Source of the DNA: Paenacidovorax caeni | GTDB taxonomy: Bacteria > Pseudomonadota > Gammaproteobacteria > Burkholderiales > Burkholderiaceae_C | Direction: 5' to 3' | Length of the DNA: 64,000 nt | Assembly (NCBI RefSeq): GCF_001298675.1 | Contig: NZ_CYIG01000007.1 | Location: 1 to 64,000 of the forward strand | In this document: piece after piece, positions 8,695-19,250 of the stretch | Layout of the letters: the number at the start of each line of letters is the position of its first letter | Numbering within the stretch: the stretch's first letter is position 1 | The notes under the pieces: generated by a model | The model's database searches: none | Told to the model about the DNA's origin: nothing | The model's input: the letters and a program-made list of their open reading frames with translations, nothing else | Translations under genes and position numbers: made by a program

Positions 8695-9123
8695 GTGTTT
8701 CAAGGGGCGTCATCGCTAAGTCTCGATGCGAAGGGTAGGCTATCCGTGCCTACCCGGCACCGTGACGCCCTCACGCAGCAGGCTGGCGGTCAGCTCACCA
8801 TCACCAAACACCCCGACGGCTGCCTCATGGTGTTTCCGCGTCCTGCGTGGGAGGAGTTCCGCGAGCGCATCGCCAAACTGCCTATGTCAGCCCAGTGGTG
8901 GAAGCGCATCTTCCTGGGCAACGCCATGGACGTCGAGATGGACGGCACCGGCCGCGTCTTGGTGTCGCCCGAGCTGCGCGAGGCAGCGGGGCTGGCCAAA
9001 GATGCCGTGCTACTTGGCATGGGCAACCATTTCGAGCTGTGGGACAAAGCCACTTACGACGCCAAGGAGGCGGCTGCCATGCAGGCCGAAATGCCCGACG
9101 TCTTCAAGGACTTCTCTTTCTGA
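8695..9123 (+). CDS. mraZ: Transcriptional regulator MraZ
   Basis: 142 residues from GTG 8695 ([19 protein letters not shown]). Upstream in-frame starts would run through the operator and are rejected. It contains two AbrB-like half-domains, each with the DxxxR signature: DAKGR near residue 11 and DGTGR near 85. MraZ forms ring oligomers and represses the dcw operon it begins. rsmH follows after 9 bp. Confidence 0.93.
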   Translation: MFQGASSLSLDAKGRLSVPTRHRDALTQQAGGQLTITKHPDGCLMVFPRPAWEEFRERIAKLPMSAQWWKRIFLGNAMDVEMDGTGRVLVSPELREAAGLAKDAVLLGMGNHFELWDKATYDAKEAAAMQAEMPDVFKDFSF

Positions 9124-9132
9124 GGGCTGCGC

Positions 9133-10062
9133 ATGAACCAGCCCTTGTTGCACACCACAGTCTTGCTTGATGAGGCGGTCGACGCCTTGCTGGGCCGTGA
9201 CCCCGCGCGCGCGGACGGCGCCTGGATTGATGCCACTTTTGGGCGCGGCGGGCATTCGCGCCTGATCCTGCAGCGCATGGGGGCGCAGGCACGCCTGCTG
9301 GCCTTCGACAAAGACCCCGAGGCCATTGCCGAGGCGGCACGCATCGCGGACGCGCGCTTTGCCATCCGCCATGAGGGCTTTCGCCACCTGGCGGATCTGC
9401 CTGCGGGCAGCGCCGATGGCATCCTGATGGATCTGGGCGTGAGCTCGCCGCAGATTGATGCACCGGAGCGCGGTTTCAGTTTCCGGTTCGATGGCCCGCT
9501 GGACATGCGCATGGACACCACGCGCGGCGAAAGCGTGGCGCAGTGGCTGGCCACGGCCGAGCTTGGGCAGATTGCGGAGGTGATACGTGACTACGGCGAA
9601 GAACGGTTTGCTGGCCCCATTGCAAAGGCGATTGTTGCGCGACGCCAGGAGCGTGGCCCCCTCACAGGCACTGCCGAGCTGGCCGACCTCGTGGCTGGCG
9701 CGGTCAAGACCCGCGAGGCAGGCCAGAACCCTGCCACGCGCACGTTCCAGGCTTTTCGGATTTTCATTAACGCCGAGCTGGAGGAGCTGCGGCAGGCGCT
9801 AGAGGCCAGTCTGTCGGTGCTGCGCCCGGGCGGGCGCTTGGTGGTCATCAGCTTCCATTCGCTAGAGGATCGCATCGTCAAGCAGTTCATCGCGCAGCAT
9901 TCCAAGGAGGTCTATGACCGCCGTGCGCCCTTCGCGCCGCCGCAGCCCATGCGGCTCAAGGCGCTGGAGCGTGTCAAGCCAGGAGATGCCGAGGTGGCGG
10001 CGAACCCGCGTGCGCGCAGCGCCGTCATGCGCGTCGCTGAGCGCACGGAGGTGCCGGCGTGA
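9133..10062 (+). CDS. rsmH: 16S rRNA (cytosine1402-N4)-methyltransferase RsmH
   Basis: 309 residues. The N-terminus [17 protein letters not shown]-binding [14 protein letters not shown] near 32-46, [10 protein letters not shown] near 100 and [10 protein letters not shown] near 240 are RsmH signatures. It methylates C1402 of 16S rRNA. Its TGA overlaps the GTG of ftsL by four bases, so the two are translationally coupled. Confidence 0.97.
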   Translation: MNQPLLHTTVLLDEAVDALLGRDPARADGAWIDATFGRGGHSRLILQRMGAQARLLAFDKDPEAIAEAARIADARFAIRHEGFRHLADLPAGSADGILMDLGVSSPQIDAPERGFSFRFDGPLDMRMDTTRGESVAQWLATAELGQIAEVIRDYGEERFAGPIAKAIVARRQERGPLTGTAELADLVAGAVKTREAGQNPATRTFQAFRIFINAELEELRQALEASLSVLRPGGRLVVISFHSLEDRIVKQFIAQHSKEVYDRRAPFAPPQPMRLKALERVKPGDAEVAANPRARSAVMRVAERTEVPA

Positions 10063-10352
10063 TCCGCTTGAACCTGGTGCTGCTGCTGGCGGTGGTACTG
10101 AGTGCGCTGTATCTGGTGCGCATGCAGTACGACTCGCGCCTGCTCTACACCCAGCTTGACCGTGCCAAGGCGGAGGCACGCCAGCTCGAAACCGAGCACC
10201 AGCGCCTGCAGGTGGAAAAGCGCGCCCAGGCCACGCCGCTGCGTGTGGAGCGCATCGCGCGCGACACCCTGCACATGCGCACCGCCACGCCGGCCATCAC
10301 GCTGTACGTGAACGACAGTGCCCCGGCCGCCGGTGCGGGAGGCGCGCCGTGA
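10059..10352 (+). CDS. ftsL: Cell division protein FtsL
   Basis: 97 residues from GTG 10059. Single TM helix near residues 4-20 ([17 protein letters not shown]), then a coiled-coil periplasmic segment (about 25-70). FtsL forms the FtsQ-L-B complex that activates FtsWI. Position between rsmH and ftsI is diagnostic. It overlaps both neighbours by four bases. Confidence 0.93.
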   Translation: MIRLNLVLLLAVVLSALYLVRMQYDSRLLYTQLDRAKAEARQLETEHQRLQVEKRAQATPLRVERIARDTLHMRTATPAITLYVNDSAPAAGAGGAP

Positions 10353-12094
10353 GCCGCAGCGTGCGCTACACCTCCAGCCCCCTGCTGGCGAGCAAGACGC
10401 CCGTGGGGCGCAGCCGCTTCATCGTCGCGGCGATCGCTTTGGGTTTCATCGCCCTGGGGGTGCGCGCGGCCTATGTGCAGGTGTACGCCAACGATTTCTT
10501 CCAGCGCCAAGGCACGGTGCGCTTTGCGCGCACGCTGGAGCTGCCAGCGAACCGTGGGCGCATCCTTGATCGCAATGGGCTGATCCTGGCCTCTAGCGTG
10601 CCTGCGGCGAGCATCTGGGCCATTCCCGAGGACGTGGACGAAAGTGATCCGTCGGTACGTGCCCAGCTCAAGGAGCTGGCGCAGCTGCTGGACATGCCGC
10701 TGTCCACGCTGGTCACCAAGATGGCCGAGGACGACAAGACCTTCATGTGGCTCAAGCGCCAGCTGGACTGGGATCTGGGCCAGCGCATCGTGGGCCTGGG
10801 CATCAAGGGCATCTACCTGCGCAAGGAATACAAGCGCCAGTACCCCGAGGGCGAGTCGGCTGCGCACGTGGTGGGCTTCACCAACGTTGAAGACCATGGC
10901 CAAGAAGGCATGGAGCTGGCGTTCGACAAGCAGCTCGCCGGCAAGCCGGGCTCGCGCCGCGTCATCAAGGACCGCATGGGACGCGTGGTCGAGGGCGTGG
11001 GCGACGAGGTGCCACCTGTCGATGGCCAGGATTTGCAGCTGTCCATCGACTCCAAGGTGCAGTTCTTCGCCTACCAGAAGCTGCGCGACACCGTGGCCCT
11101 GCACAAAGCCAAGGCGGGCAGCGTCGTGGTGCTCGACGCGCGCACGGGCGAACTGCTGGCGCTGGCCAATTACCCGAGCTACGACCCCGGCAAGCGCCAG
11201 CACCTCACGGGTGAGCAACTGCGCAACCGTGCCATCACGGACACCTTCGAGCCGGGCTCGACCATGAAGCCCATCACCATTGGCCTCGCGCTGGAGAGTG
11301 GCCGCGTGCGCCCCGAGACCATCGTGGACACCACGCCGGGGCGACTGACCATCACGGGCTCGACCATCTCCGACACGCACAACTACGGTGTGCTCACGGT
11401 GGAGGGCGTGATTCAGAAGTCGAGCAACGTCGGCACCACCAAGATCGCCATGCAGTTGCCCGCGCGCGAGATGTGGGAAACCTTCTCGGCCGTGGGTTTC
11501 GGCCAGAAGCCGCAAATCGGCTTCCCTGGCGCCGTGGGCGGGCGCCTGCGCCCGTACAAGGGCTGGCGCCCCATCGAGCAGGCCACCATGTCCTACGGCT
11601 ATGGCCTGTCGGCCAGCCTGTTTCAGATGGCGCGCTCGTACACCGTGTTTGCCAACGGCGGACGCGTCATTCCCGCCACCATGCTCAAGACCGGGCAGGA
11701 GGCCGTGGGCGTGCCGGTGTTCTCCGAGCGCACGGCCAACCAGGTGCGCAAGATGCTGCAGATGGCGGCAGGCCCGGGCGGTACCGGCCAGAAGGCACAG
11801 ACCGTGGGCTACTCGGTGGGCGGCAAATCGGGCACGGCGCGCAAGCAGCAGGGCAAAGGCTACGCGGCGGGCAAGTACCGCGCCTGGTTTACCGGCATGG
11901 CGCCCATTGACAACCCGCGCATCATCGTCGCCGTGATGGTCGACGAGCCGAGCAACGGCGTGATCTACGGCGGCGCCGTGGCCGCGCCGGTGTTCAGCGA
12001 GGTGGTGCAGCAGACGCTGCGCATGATGGGCGTGGCGCCCGACATGGCCGTCAAGCCGCAGATCGTGGCCAATGCCGTCGAGGAACCGTTGTGA
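10349..12094 (+). CDS. ftsI: Peptidoglycan D,D-transpeptidase FtsI (PBP3)
   Basis: 581 residues from GTG 10349. TM helix about 25-45, PBP dimerisation domain about 60-230, transpeptidase domain with active-site STMK (FEPGSTMKPI) near 305, SSN (QKSSNVG) near 360 and KSGT (GGKSGTARK) near 495. It cross-links septal peptidoglycan with FtsW. GTGA overlap with ftsL and with murE downstream. Confidence 0.97.
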   Translation: MSRSVRYTSSPLLASKTPVGRSRFIVAAIALGFIALGVRAAYVQVYANDFFQRQGTVRFARTLELPANRGRILDRNGLILASSVPAASIWAIPEDVDESDPSVRAQLKELAQLLDMPLSTLVTKMAEDDKTFMWLKRQLDWDLGQRIVGLGIKGIYLRKEYKRQYPEGESAAHVVGFTNVEDHGQEGMELAFDKQLAGKPGSRRVIKDRMGRVVEGVGDEVPPVDGQDLQLSIDSKVQFFAYQKLRDTVALHKAKAGSVVVLDARTGELLALANYPSYDPGKRQHLTGEQLRNRAITDTFEPGSTMKPITIGLALESGRVRPETIVDTTPGRLTITGSTISDTHNYGVLTVEGVIQKSSNVGTTKIAMQLPAREMWETFSAVGFGQKPQIGFPGAVGGRLRPYKGWRPIEQATMSYGYGLSASLFQMARSYTVFANGGRVIPATMLKTGQEAVGVPVFSERTANQVRKMLQMAAGPGGTGQKAQTVGYSVGGKSGTARKQQGKGYAAGKYRAWFTGMAPIDNPRIIVAVMVDEPSNGVIYGGAVAAPVFSEVVQQTLRMMGVAPDMAVKPQIVANAVEEPL

Positions 12095-13590
12095 GCCTGC
12101 AGACCCTCACCACCCCCGAGCAGGCCGTTGCCTTCCTGCGCGCGCGCGTCACCGGTACGCTGCAGACCGATAGCCGGCTGGTGGCCCCCGGCGACGCGCT
12201 TATTGCCTGGCCAGGCGCCGCTACCGACGGCCGCGCCCACGTGGCCGGAGCCCTGGCGCGCGGCGCGGTGGCCTGCCTGGTGGAACAGGAAGGCGTGGAG
12301 CCCTACGCTTTCGCGGGGCCGCACATCGCCGCGCTGCGTGGCCTGAAGGCGGCCACCGGGTTGATCGCCGCAGAATGGTTCGGTCACCCCACCCAGTCGC
12401 TCCAGGTGCTGGCCGTGACGGGCACCAATGGCAAGACCAGCAGCGCCTGCTGGCTCGCAGATGCCGTTCAATTGCTATCGAAAAATGAGCTTCCAGCGCT
12501 TGCTGGGTGTGCCCTGGTTGGCACTTTGGGCATTGGCGTGCCGCCGCGCCTGGAATCGACCGGCATGACCACCCCCGACCCGGTGCGTCTGCAGCGCGCG
12601 TTCCGTGCCTTTGCCGACCAGGGGTTGGGCTACTGCGCTATTGAAGCCTCGTCCATCGGTGTGGCCGAGCAGCGCCTGGCGGGCACGCGCATCCGCGTGG
12701 CGGTGTTTACCAACTTCACGCAGGACCACCTGGACTACCACGGCAGCATGGAGGCCTACTGGCAGGCCAAGGCCGCGTTGTTCGACACGCCCGGCCTGCA
12801 GGCCGCCGTGGTCAACATCGATGACGCGCAGGGCGCGCGCCTGCACGCACAGCTCGCCGCGCGCGCGCTCGACCTGTGGAGCTACGCGCTGCACGGCCCC
12901 GCGCGGCTGCAGGCCCAGGACATTGGTTTCGGCGAGGGTGGCCTGCGCTTTGCCGTGGCCGAGGGCGCGCAGCGCGAATGGCTGCAGACGCGGCTCATCG
13001 GGCACTACAACGTGTCCAACCTCCTCGGCGTGATTGCTACGCTGCGGGCGCTGGGCGTGCCGCTGGCGCAGGCCGTGCGGGCCTGTGCCGCGCTGTCCCC
13101 GGTGCCCGGCCGCATGGAGCAGATTGCCCAGCCCGGCCAGCCCCTGGTGGCGGTGGACTATGCCCACACGCCCGACGCGCTGGCCCAGGCCCTGGCGGCG
13201 CTGCGCCCCGTGGCGCAGGCGCGTGGCGGGCGCCTGTGGTGCGTGTTCGGCTGTGGCGGCAACCGCGATGCCAGCAAGCGCCCCTTGATGGGCGCGGCCG
13301 CACAGCAGGGGGCCGACGCCGTGCTGGTGACCAGCGACAACCCGCGCGGTGAAGTGCCGCAGGCCATCATTGACCAGATTCTGCAAGGCATGGCGCCCGG
13401 TGCGCAGGCCGAGCCAGACCGTGCCGCCGCCATCGCCCAGGCCGTGGCGCGAGCCGATGCTACCGACGTGGTCTTGATTGCGGGCAAGGGCCACGAGGAC
13501 TACCAAGAGGTACAGGGCGTGCGCCACCCGTTCTCCGACATGGCGCAGGCGCGCCAGGCGCTGACAGTGCGCCAGGGAGGTGCCGCATGA
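12091..13590 (+). CDS. murE: UDP-MurNAc-L-Ala-D-Glu:meso-DAP ligase MurE
   Basis: 499 residues from GTG 12091. Adds meso-diaminopimelate to the precursor. ATP-binding [15 protein letters not shown] near 110, the carbamylated-Lys region and FTQDHLDYHG near 210, and DNPR (VTSDNPRGE) near 412, the meso-DAP selectivity motif. Odd: residues about 127-142 (QLLSKNELPALAGCA) are encoded by a copy of the dispersed AGCGCTT palindrome, lengthening the loop after the P-loop helix. The frame stays open. Confidence 0.96.
   Translation: MSLQTLTTPEQAVAFLRARVTGTLQTDSRLVAPGDALIAWPGAATDGRAHVAGALARGAVACLVEQEGVEPYAFAGPHIAALRGLKAATGLIAAEWFGHPTQSLQVLAVTGTNGKTSSACWLADAVQLLSKNELPALAGCALVGTLGIGVPPRLESTGMTTPDPVRLQRAFRAFADQGLGYCAIEASSIGVAEQRLAGTRIRVAVFTNFTQDHLDYHGSMEAYWQAKAALFDTPGLQAAVVNIDDAQGARLHAQLAARALDLWSYALHGPARLQAQDIGFGEGGLRFAVAEGAQREWLQTRLIGHYNVSNLLGVIATLRALGVPLAQAVRACAALSPVPGRMEQIAQPGQPLVAVDYAHTPDALAQALAALRPVAQARGGRLWCVFGCGGNRDASKRPLMGAAAQQGADAVLVTSDNPRGEVPQAIIDQILQGMAPGAQAEPDRAAAIAQAVARADATDVVLIAGKGHEDYQEVQGVRHPFSDMAQARQALTVRQGGAA
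12469..12515 (+). repeat. AGCGCTT-type palindromic element inside murE
   Basis: TTGCTATCGAAAAATGAGCT followed by TCCAGCGCTTGCTGG, the left half plus spacer of the element, in the gene's sense direction. Encodes LLSKNELPALAG. Confidence 0.75.
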
Positions 13591-14969
13591 CGATGACGCT
13601 GCAGCAGGCCTGGGCCTGGATCGCCGCGCTGGTGCCGCAGGCGCGCCTGGTAGGCGATGGCGCACTGCCCATCGCGCGCGTGCACACCGACACGCGCACG
13701 CTCCAGCCCGGCGACCTGTTTGTCGCCCTCAAGGGCGAGCGCTTTGACGCCCATGATTTCCTGCCCCAGGCGCGTGCCGCCGGGGCGGTGGCTGCCGTGG
13801 CCCATGGCGGCTTGGCGGCTGCGGGCTTGCCGGGCATCGAGGTGCCCGACACGCTCGCCGCCCTGGGGGCGCTGGCTGCCGGTTGGCGCAGCCAGTTCCG
13901 CCTGCCGCTGATTGCCGTGACCGGCAGCAACGGCAAGACCACCGTAACGCAGATGGTCGCCAGCATTCTCGCCGCGCACGCGGGCGAGGCTGCTTTTGCC
14001 ACGCGCGGCAACCTGAACAACGCCATTGGCGTGCCGCAAACCCTGCTGCGCCTGCAGGCCGCACACCGCATCGGCGTGGTGGAACTGGGCATGAACCACC
14101 CGGGTGAAATCGCCTACCTGGCCCACCTGGCCCGCCCCACCGTCGCGCTGGTGAACAACGCTCAGCGCGAGCATCTGGAGTTCATGCACACCGTGCAGGC
14201 CGTGGCCGAGGAGAACGGTGCCGTGCTGCCCGCGCTGCCGCCCGAGGGCGTGGCTGTGTTCCCGCATGGCGATGTCTACACCGCGCTGTGGCGTGGTCTC
14301 GCGGCGGGCCGCCGTTGTATCACCTTCGGTGGCGAGGGCGCCGACGTGCGCTGTCTGGACGCGCAATGGCAGGGCGATGCCTGGCAGGCCACGCTGCACA
14401 CGCCCAAGGGCACCATTCGCACGGCGCTGCACATCGCAGGCCGTCATAACGTTACCAATGCCCTGGCCGCCACAGCCTGCGCACTGGCCGCAGGTGTGGC
14501 GCCCGATGCGGTGGCCCAGGGCCTGCGGGCGTTCGCGCCCGTGGCCGGGCGCTCGCGTGCGCTCGCGCTGACGTGCCAGGGGCGCAGCGTCACGGTGGTG
14601 GACGACTGCTACAACGCCAACCCCGACTCCATGCATGCCGCCATCGAGGTACTGGCCGAACTGCCCGCGCCGCGCTGGCTGGTGCTGGGCGACATGGGCG
14701 AGGTGGGGAGCCAGGGGCCGCAGTTCCATGCCGAGGCGGGCGCACATGCGCGTTCGCGCGGGATTGAGCAGCTGCTGGCGCTGGGCCCGCTCAGCGCGCA
14801 CGCGGCACAGGCTTTTGGCCCGGGCGCGCAGCATTTCGACGACAAGGACGCACTGCTGGCCGCGGTGCGTGCAGCCCTGCCCGAAGCGGGCAGCGTGCTG
14901 GTGAAGGGATCACGATTCATGAAGATGGAACAGGCCGTGCAGGCCTTGCAGGAGGCCGCATGCTCTTGA
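13587..14969 (+). CDS. murF: UDP-MurNAc-tripeptide:D-Ala-D-Ala ligase MurF
   Basis: 460 residues from ATG 13587, with a four-base overlap with murE. ATP-binding [15 protein letters not shown] near 110, [10 protein letters not shown] near 165, and [10 protein letters not shown] near 190. It adds D-Ala-D-Ala to complete the pentapeptide. Normal length for the family; overlaps mraY by 10 bases. Confidence 0.97.
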   Translation: MTMTLQQAWAWIAALVPQARLVGDGALPIARVHTDTRTLQPGDLFVALKGERFDAHDFLPQARAAGAVAAVAHGGLAAAGLPGIEVPDTLAALGALAAGWRSQFRLPLIAVTGSNGKTTVTQMVASILAAHAGEAAFATRGNLNNAIGVPQTLLRLQAAHRIGVVELGMNHPGEIAYLAHLARPTVALVNNAQREHLEFMHTVQAVAEENGAVLPALPPEGVAVFPHGDVYTALWRGLAAGRRCITFGGEGADVRCLDAQWQGDAWQATLHTPKGTIRTALHIAGRHNVTNALAATACALAAGVAPDAVAQGLRAFAPVAGRSRALALTCQGRSVTVVDDCYNANPDSMHAAIEVLAELPAPRWLVLGDMGEVGSQGPQFHAEAGAHARSRGIEQLLALGPLSAHAAQAFGPGAQHFDDKDALLAAVRAALPEAGSVLVKGSRFMKMEQAVQALQEAACS

Positions 14970-16138
14970 TGCTGGCGCAATGGCTGCAGGGCCTGTCGCC
15001 CGAATTCGGATTCCTGCGGGTGTTCCAGTACATCACCTTCCGCGCGGTGATGGCGGCGCTCACGGCGCTGCTGATCGGCCTGCTCGCGGGGCCCAAGGTG
15101 ATCCGCATGCTGCGCGCGCTGAAGATCGGCCAGCCGATCCGCGGCTACGCCATGCAGACGCACCTGAGCAAGAGTGGCACGCCGACCATGGGCGGCGTGC
15201 TGATCCTGGCCTCGCTGGCGATTTCCACGCTGCTGTGGTTCGACCTGTCGAACCGCTTCGTCTGGATCGTGCTGATCGTCACGCTGGGCTTCGGCGCCAT
15301 CGGCTGGGTGGACGATTGGCGCAAGGTGGTCAACAAGGACCCCGAGGGCATGCGCTCGCGCGAGAAGTATTTTTGGCAGTCGGTGATTGGCCTCGTGGCC
15401 GCGCTGTACCTGGTGTTCAGCATCTCGGAGAGCTCGAACGCACGCGTGTTCGAGCTGTTTCTGGCCTGGGTGCAGTCGGGCTTCTCGCTCGACCTGCCCC
15501 CCAAGGCCGGGCTGCTGCTGCCGTTTTTCAAAGAAGTCAGCTACCCGCTGGGCGTGCTGGGCTTCGTCATCCTCACCTACCTTGTGATCGTCGGCGCCAG
15601 CAATGCCGTTAACCTGACCGACGGGCTGGACGGCCTGGCGATCATGCCGGTGATCCTGGTGGGCGCCTGTCTGGGCGTGTTCGCCTACGTCACCGGCAAT
15701 GCCGTGCATGCCAAGTACCTGCTGTTCCCGCACATCCCGGGTTCGGGCGAGTTGATGATTTTCTGCGCCGCCATGGCTGGCGCGGGCCTGGCCTTCCTGT
15801 GGTTCAACGCACACCCGGCGCAGGTTTTCATGGGCGACGTGGGCGCGCTGGCGCTTGGCGGGGCGTTGGGCACCATCGCCGTGATCGTGCGCCAGGAGAT
15901 CGTGCTGGCCATCATGGGCGGCATCTTCGTCGTCGAGGCGCTGTCGGTGATGCTGCAGGTGGCCTGGTTCAAATACACCAAGCGCAAGTACGGTGAAGGT
16001 CGGCGCCTGCTGAAGATGGCGCCGCTGCACCACCATTTCGAGAAAAGTGGCTGGAAGGAAACGCAGGTGGTCGTGCGTTTCTGGATCATCACCATGCTGC
16101 TGTGCCTGATCGGCCTGACTACCTTGAAGCTGCGATGA
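14960..16138 (+). CDS. mraY: Phospho-MurNAc-pentapeptide transferase MraY
   Basis: 392 residues from ATG 14960; ATG 14969 is an alternative. Multi-pass membrane enzyme (about ten TM helices) that makes lipid I. Family motifs: [12 protein letters not shown] near 70, GWVDDWRK near 115, [13 protein letters not shown] near 215, [12 protein letters not shown] near 290 and [12 protein letters not shown] near 355. Its stop overlaps the murD ATG. Confidence 0.97.
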   Translation: MLLMLAQWLQGLSPEFGFLRVFQYITFRAVMAALTALLIGLLAGPKVIRMLRALKIGQPIRGYAMQTHLSKSGTPTMGGVLILASLAISTLLWFDLSNRFVWIVLIVTLGFGAIGWVDDWRKVVNKDPEGMRSREKYFWQSVIGLVAALYLVFSISESSNARVFELFLAWVQSGFSLDLPPKAGLLLPFFKEVSYPLGVLGFVILTYLVIVGASNAVNLTDGLDGLAIMPVILVGACLGVFAYVTGNAVHAKYLLFPHIPGSGELMIFCAAMAGAGLAFLWFNAHPAQVFMGDVGALALGGALGTIAVIVRQEIVLAIMGGIFVVEALSVMLQVAWFKYTKRKYGEGRRLLKMAPLHHHFEKSGWKETQVVVRFWIITMLLCLIGLTTLKLR

Positions 16139-17895
16139 CAAACCCCGACGACGCACTTCACCCCCTTCCGCCCGCCGCAGCCCCTGCGGCGTCGGCGTCT
16201 CCTGCCGAGCCCGCGGCGGCGCCGCTCTCGGCCGCCAAGGAAGCGGCTGCGTTCGTGGCGAAGATTTTTGCCGAGCCGGTCGCCGAGGCGCCCGCGCAGG
16301 AAGCGCAGCCCCTGGCAGAGACGCAGGCGCTGGCGCCCGCCTTCGCCCCCGTGCCCCAGGACTGGCCGGCGCAGGCCGAACAGCCGCTGCGCGGCCAGCG
16401 CGTGCTGGTGCTGGGCCTGGGCGCCTCGGGGCTGGCGATGGCGCGCTGGTGTGCACGCTGCGGTGCACAGGTCACCGTGGCCGATACGCGCGCCGCGCCG
16501 CCGCAGCTCGCCACACTGCGCGCAGAGCTGCCGCAGGTGCGCTTCATCGGCGGCGCCTTCGACGCCGCGCTGGTGCACGACCAGGCGCTTGACGCCATCT
16601 ACCGCTCACCCGGCCTCGCACCGGCTGCGCTTGCTCCTGTTTTGGAAGCTGCTCGCGCTTGCCAGGTAAGCCTTGGCGGCGAATTGGACCTGTATTCACA
16701 AGCGCTGCGCACCTTGCGTGCGCAGCACGGCTACGCGCCTGCCGTGCTGGCCGTGACCGGCACCAATGGCAAAACCACCGTCACCTCGCTCACGGGCCAG
16801 CTGGTGCAGCACGCGGGCCGCAGCGTGGCCGTGGCCGGCAACATCGGCCCGACGCTGCTCGACACACTGGCCGCGCGCATCGCTGCGCAAGATCTGCCCG
16901 AGGTGTGGGTGCTGGAGCTGTCGAGCTTCCAGCTCGACGGTGTGCAGGACTTCGAGCCGACTGCGGCCGTGGTGCTCAACCTCACGCAAGACCACCTGGA
17001 CTGGCACGGAGGCATGGCTGCCTATGGCGCAGCCAAGGCACGCATTTTTGGCCAGACGGGGCTGATGGTGCTGAACCGTGAGGACCCGGCGGTCATGCAA
17101 ATGCTGCCGGAGCCAGTGCGCGTGAAGCTGCAAAAGCCGCAGCTGCGCGCCCATGTCACCTTCGGCGCCGACTTGCCGCAGCGCCCGGGCGACTTCGGCA
17201 TGGAAACGGTTAATGGCATGGTTTGGCTGGTGCGCGCGCACCAGGCCGACGAAACGGCCAAGCGCTCCAGGCTGCATGAGGAGCCACTGCACCTGCAGCG
17301 CCTGATGCCGGCCGACGCCCTGCGTATCCGTGGCCGCCACAACGCCTGCAACGCGCTGGCCGCGCTGGCCCTGACGCAGGCTGCGGGCTGCGCGCTCGGT
17401 GCCATGCTCTACGGCTTGCGTGAGTACCGGGGTGAGCCGCACCGCGTCGAATCCATCGGCATGGTCGGCGGTGTGGAGTACTTTGACGACAGCAAGGGCA
17501 CCAACGTTGGCGCTACCGTGGCCGCGCTGGCGGGCCTGGGGCCAGAGCGGCGCTTGGTGGTGATTCTTGGCGGCGACGGCAAGGGCCAGGACTTCACGCC
17601 GCTGGCTTCGCCGATGGCGCGCTACGCCCGCGCGGCCGTGCTGATTGGCCGCGACGCGCCGCACATTGCTGCCGCGCTGGCGGATGTTGGCGTGCCGCTG
17701 CTGCATGCCGCCAGCATGGAGGATGCCGTGCAGCAGGCCGCTGGGCAGGCCCAGCCGGGCGACGCCGTGCTGATGTCGCCCGCCTGCGCCAGCCTGGATA
17801 TGTTCAGAGACTACGCGCACCGTGCCCAGGTGTTCGTCGAAGCCGTGCGCGCGCTCGCGCAGGCCCAGGGGCAAGAGCTGGAGGGGGGCCTGTGA
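16135..17895 (+). CDS. murD: UDP-MurNAc-L-Ala:D-Glu ligase MurD with long N-terminal extension
   Basis: 586 residues from ATG 16135, coupled to mraY by ATGA. E. coli MurD is about 440. The first ~80 residues are an Ala/Pro/Glu-rich extension, probably disordered, before the normal start [19 protein letters not shown]-binding [12 protein letters not shown] near 207, LSSFQLDG near 263, [12 protein letters not shown] near 282, and [10 protein letters not shown] near 450. Extra residues occur near 350-385. A fragment of the dispersed palindrome encodes VLEAARACQ at the end of domain 1. It adds D-glutamate. Confidence 0.95.
   Translation: MTNPDDALHPLPPAAAPAASASPAEPAAAPLSAAKEAAAFVAKIFAEPVAEAPAQEAQPLAETQALAPAFAPVPQDWPAQAEQPLRGQRVLVLGLGASGLAMARWCARCGAQVTVADTRAAPPQLATLRAELPQVRFIGGAFDAALVHDQALDAIYRSPGLAPAALAPVLEAARACQVSLGGELDLYSQALRTLRAQHGYAPAVLAVTGTNGKTTVTSLTGQLVQHAGRSVAVAGNIGPTLLDTLAARIAAQDLPEVWVLELSSFQLDGVQDFEPTAAVVLNLTQDHLDWHGGMAAYGAAKARIFGQTGLMVLNREDPAVMQMLPEPVRVKLQKPQLRAHVTFGADLPQRPGDFGMETVNGMVWLVRAHQADETAKRSRLHEEPLHLQRLMPADALRIRGRHNACNALAALALTQAAGCALGAMLYGLREYRGEPHRVESIGMVGGVEYFDDSKGTNVGATVAALAGLGPERRLVVILGGDGKGQDFTPLASPMARYARAAVLIGRDAPHIAAALADVGVPLLHAASMEDAVQQAAGQAQPGDAVLMSPACASLDMFRDYAHRAQVFVEAVRALAQAQGQELEGGL
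16636..16672 (+). repeat. AGCGCTT-type palindromic element fragment inside murD
   Basis: CCTGTTTTGGAAGCTGCTCG then CGCTTGCCAGGTAAGCC. It shares AGCTGCTCGCGCTTGC with the intergenic copy at 26254. The reading frame is GCT-GCT-CGC-GCT, one of the stop-free frames. Shorter than others, so chance similarity is possible. Confidence 0.5.
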
Positions 17896-19163
17896 CCAAC
17901 GCCGCTGCCCCCAGCCTGCTGCAGCGCATCGGCGCCTGGTTCGGTGCGCTGCCCGCCAAGGCCGCCGACCGCCTGCCGGTGCGCGTGGGCGGCATGGAGT
18001 ACCGCCAGACCACGGCCACGCCTGCGCATGTCCTGGGTTTCGACCAGGCGCTGGTGTGGGTGGTGGTGGCGTTGCTGGCCTGGGGGCTGGTGATGGTGTA
18101 TTCGGCCTCCATTGCCATGCCGGACAACCCGCGCTTTGGCAAGATCGCGCCGTTGCACTTCCTGGTGCGCCACGTGATGGCGCTGGTGATGGGCTTCGTC
18201 GCCGCGTTGCTGGCGTTTCAGGTGTCGATGAAAACCTGGGAGCGCGTCGCGCCCTGGCTGTTCGTGGCCTCCATCATGCTGCTCATCATGGTGCTGATTC
18301 CGCACGTTGGCACGGCGGTGAACGGCGCGCGGCGCTGGCTGTCGCTCGGGGTGATGAACTTCCAGCCCTCGGAGCTGGCCAAGTTCGCCGTGCTCATCTA
18401 CGCCGCCGACTACATGGTGCGCAAGATGGACGTGAAAGAAAACTTCTTCCGCGCCGTGCTGCCCATGGGCGCGGCGGTGGCCATCGTCGGCGCGCTGCTG
18501 CTGGCCGAGCCGGACATGGGGGCGTTCATGGTGATCGCCGTCATCGCCATGGGCATCCTGTTCCTGGGCGGGGTGAACATGCGCATGTTCATCCTCATCG
18601 GCACGGTGCTGGTGAGCGCCTTCGCGCTCATCGTCATGACCAGCCCGTGGCGCCGCGAGCGCATCTTCGCCTACCTCGACCCGTTCAGTGAGGCGCACGC
18701 GCTGGGCAAGGGCTACCAGCTCTCGCACTCGCTCATCGCCATCGGGCGCGGCGAGGTCTTCGGCGTCGGCCTGGGCGGCAGCGTGGAAAAGCTGCACTGG
18801 CTGCCCGAGGCGCATACCGACTTCCTGCTCGCCGTTATCGGCGAGGAGTTCGGCCTGGTGGGCGTGCTCACGCTCATCGTGCTGTTCCTGTGGCTCACGC
18901 GGCGCATCATGCAGATTGGCCGCCAGGCCATCGCGCTGGACCGCGTGTTCTCCGGCCTCGTGGCGCAGGGCGTGGCGGTGTGGCTGGGCTTTCAGGCGTT
19001 CATCAACATGGGCGTGAACCTGGGCGCCTTGCCCACCAAGGGCCTGACGCTGCCGCTCATGAGCTTCGGCGGCTCGGCCATTCTGATGAACCTCATTGCG
19101 CTCGCGGTCGTCCTGCGCGTGGATTACGAAAACAAGCTGCTCATGCGTGGAGGCCACGTATGA
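17892..19163 (+). CDS. ftsW: Septal peptidoglycan glycosyltransferase FtsW
   Basis: 423 residues from GTG 17892, four-base overlap with murD. SEDS family with about ten TM helices. Motifs: [20 protein letters not shown] near 140, AEPDMGAF near 205, [16 protein letters not shown] near 305, and [19 protein letters not shown] near 372. Polymerises lipid II at the septum with FtsI. Its last codons (MRGGHV) lie in a 23-bp direct repeat that recurs 84 bp downstream. Confidence 0.96.
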   Translation: MTNAAAPSLLQRIGAWFGALPAKAADRLPVRVGGMEYRQTTATPAHVLGFDQALVWVVVALLAWGLVMVYSASIAMPDNPRFGKIAPLHFLVRHVMALVMGFVAALLAFQVSMKTWERVAPWLFVASIMLLIMVLIPHVGTAVNGARRWLSLGVMNFQPSELAKFAVLIYAADYMVRKMDVKENFFRAVLPMGAAVAIVGALLLAEPDMGAFMVIAVIAMGILFLGGVNMRMFILIGTVLVSAFALIVMTSPWRRERIFAYLDPFSEAHALGKGYQLSHSLIAIGRGEVFGVGLGGSVEKLHWLPEAHTDFLLAVIGEEFGLVGVLTLIVLFLWLTRRIMQIGRQAIALDRVFSGLVAQGVAVWLGFQAFINMGVNLGALPTKGLTLPLMSFGGSAILMNLIALAVVLRVDYENKLLMRGGHV

Positions 19164-19250
19164 GCCGCGTGTTTCGTCAAAACAAGCTGCTGCAGCGCGT
19201 CAGCGCTGCCAGGCGCGCAGCGCCGATGCGTGGAGGCCACGTATGAGCCA
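19144..19250 (+). repeat. Tandem duplication of the ftsW-murG junction
   Basis: ATGCGTGGAGGCCACGTATG plus AGCC appears at 19144-19167 and again 84 bp later at 19228-19251. A second shared stretch, AAAACAAGCTGCT, occurs just before the first copy (near 19129) and at 19179-19191. This indicates an old tandem duplication of the gene junction with partial divergence of the spacer. Confidence 0.85.
19160..19246 (+). CDS. 28-codon reading frame created by the junction duplication
   Basis: ATG 19160 overlaps the ftsW stop (ATGA), and the frame ends TGA 19244-19246 overlapping the murG ATG (ATGA). The product would start [14 protein letters not shown] and end MRGGHV, the same last residues as FtsW. 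No function is suggested. It could act as a translational relay between ftsW and murG. Whether it is translated is unknown. Confidence 0.4.
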   Translation: MSRVFRQNKLLQRVSAARRAAPMRGGHV

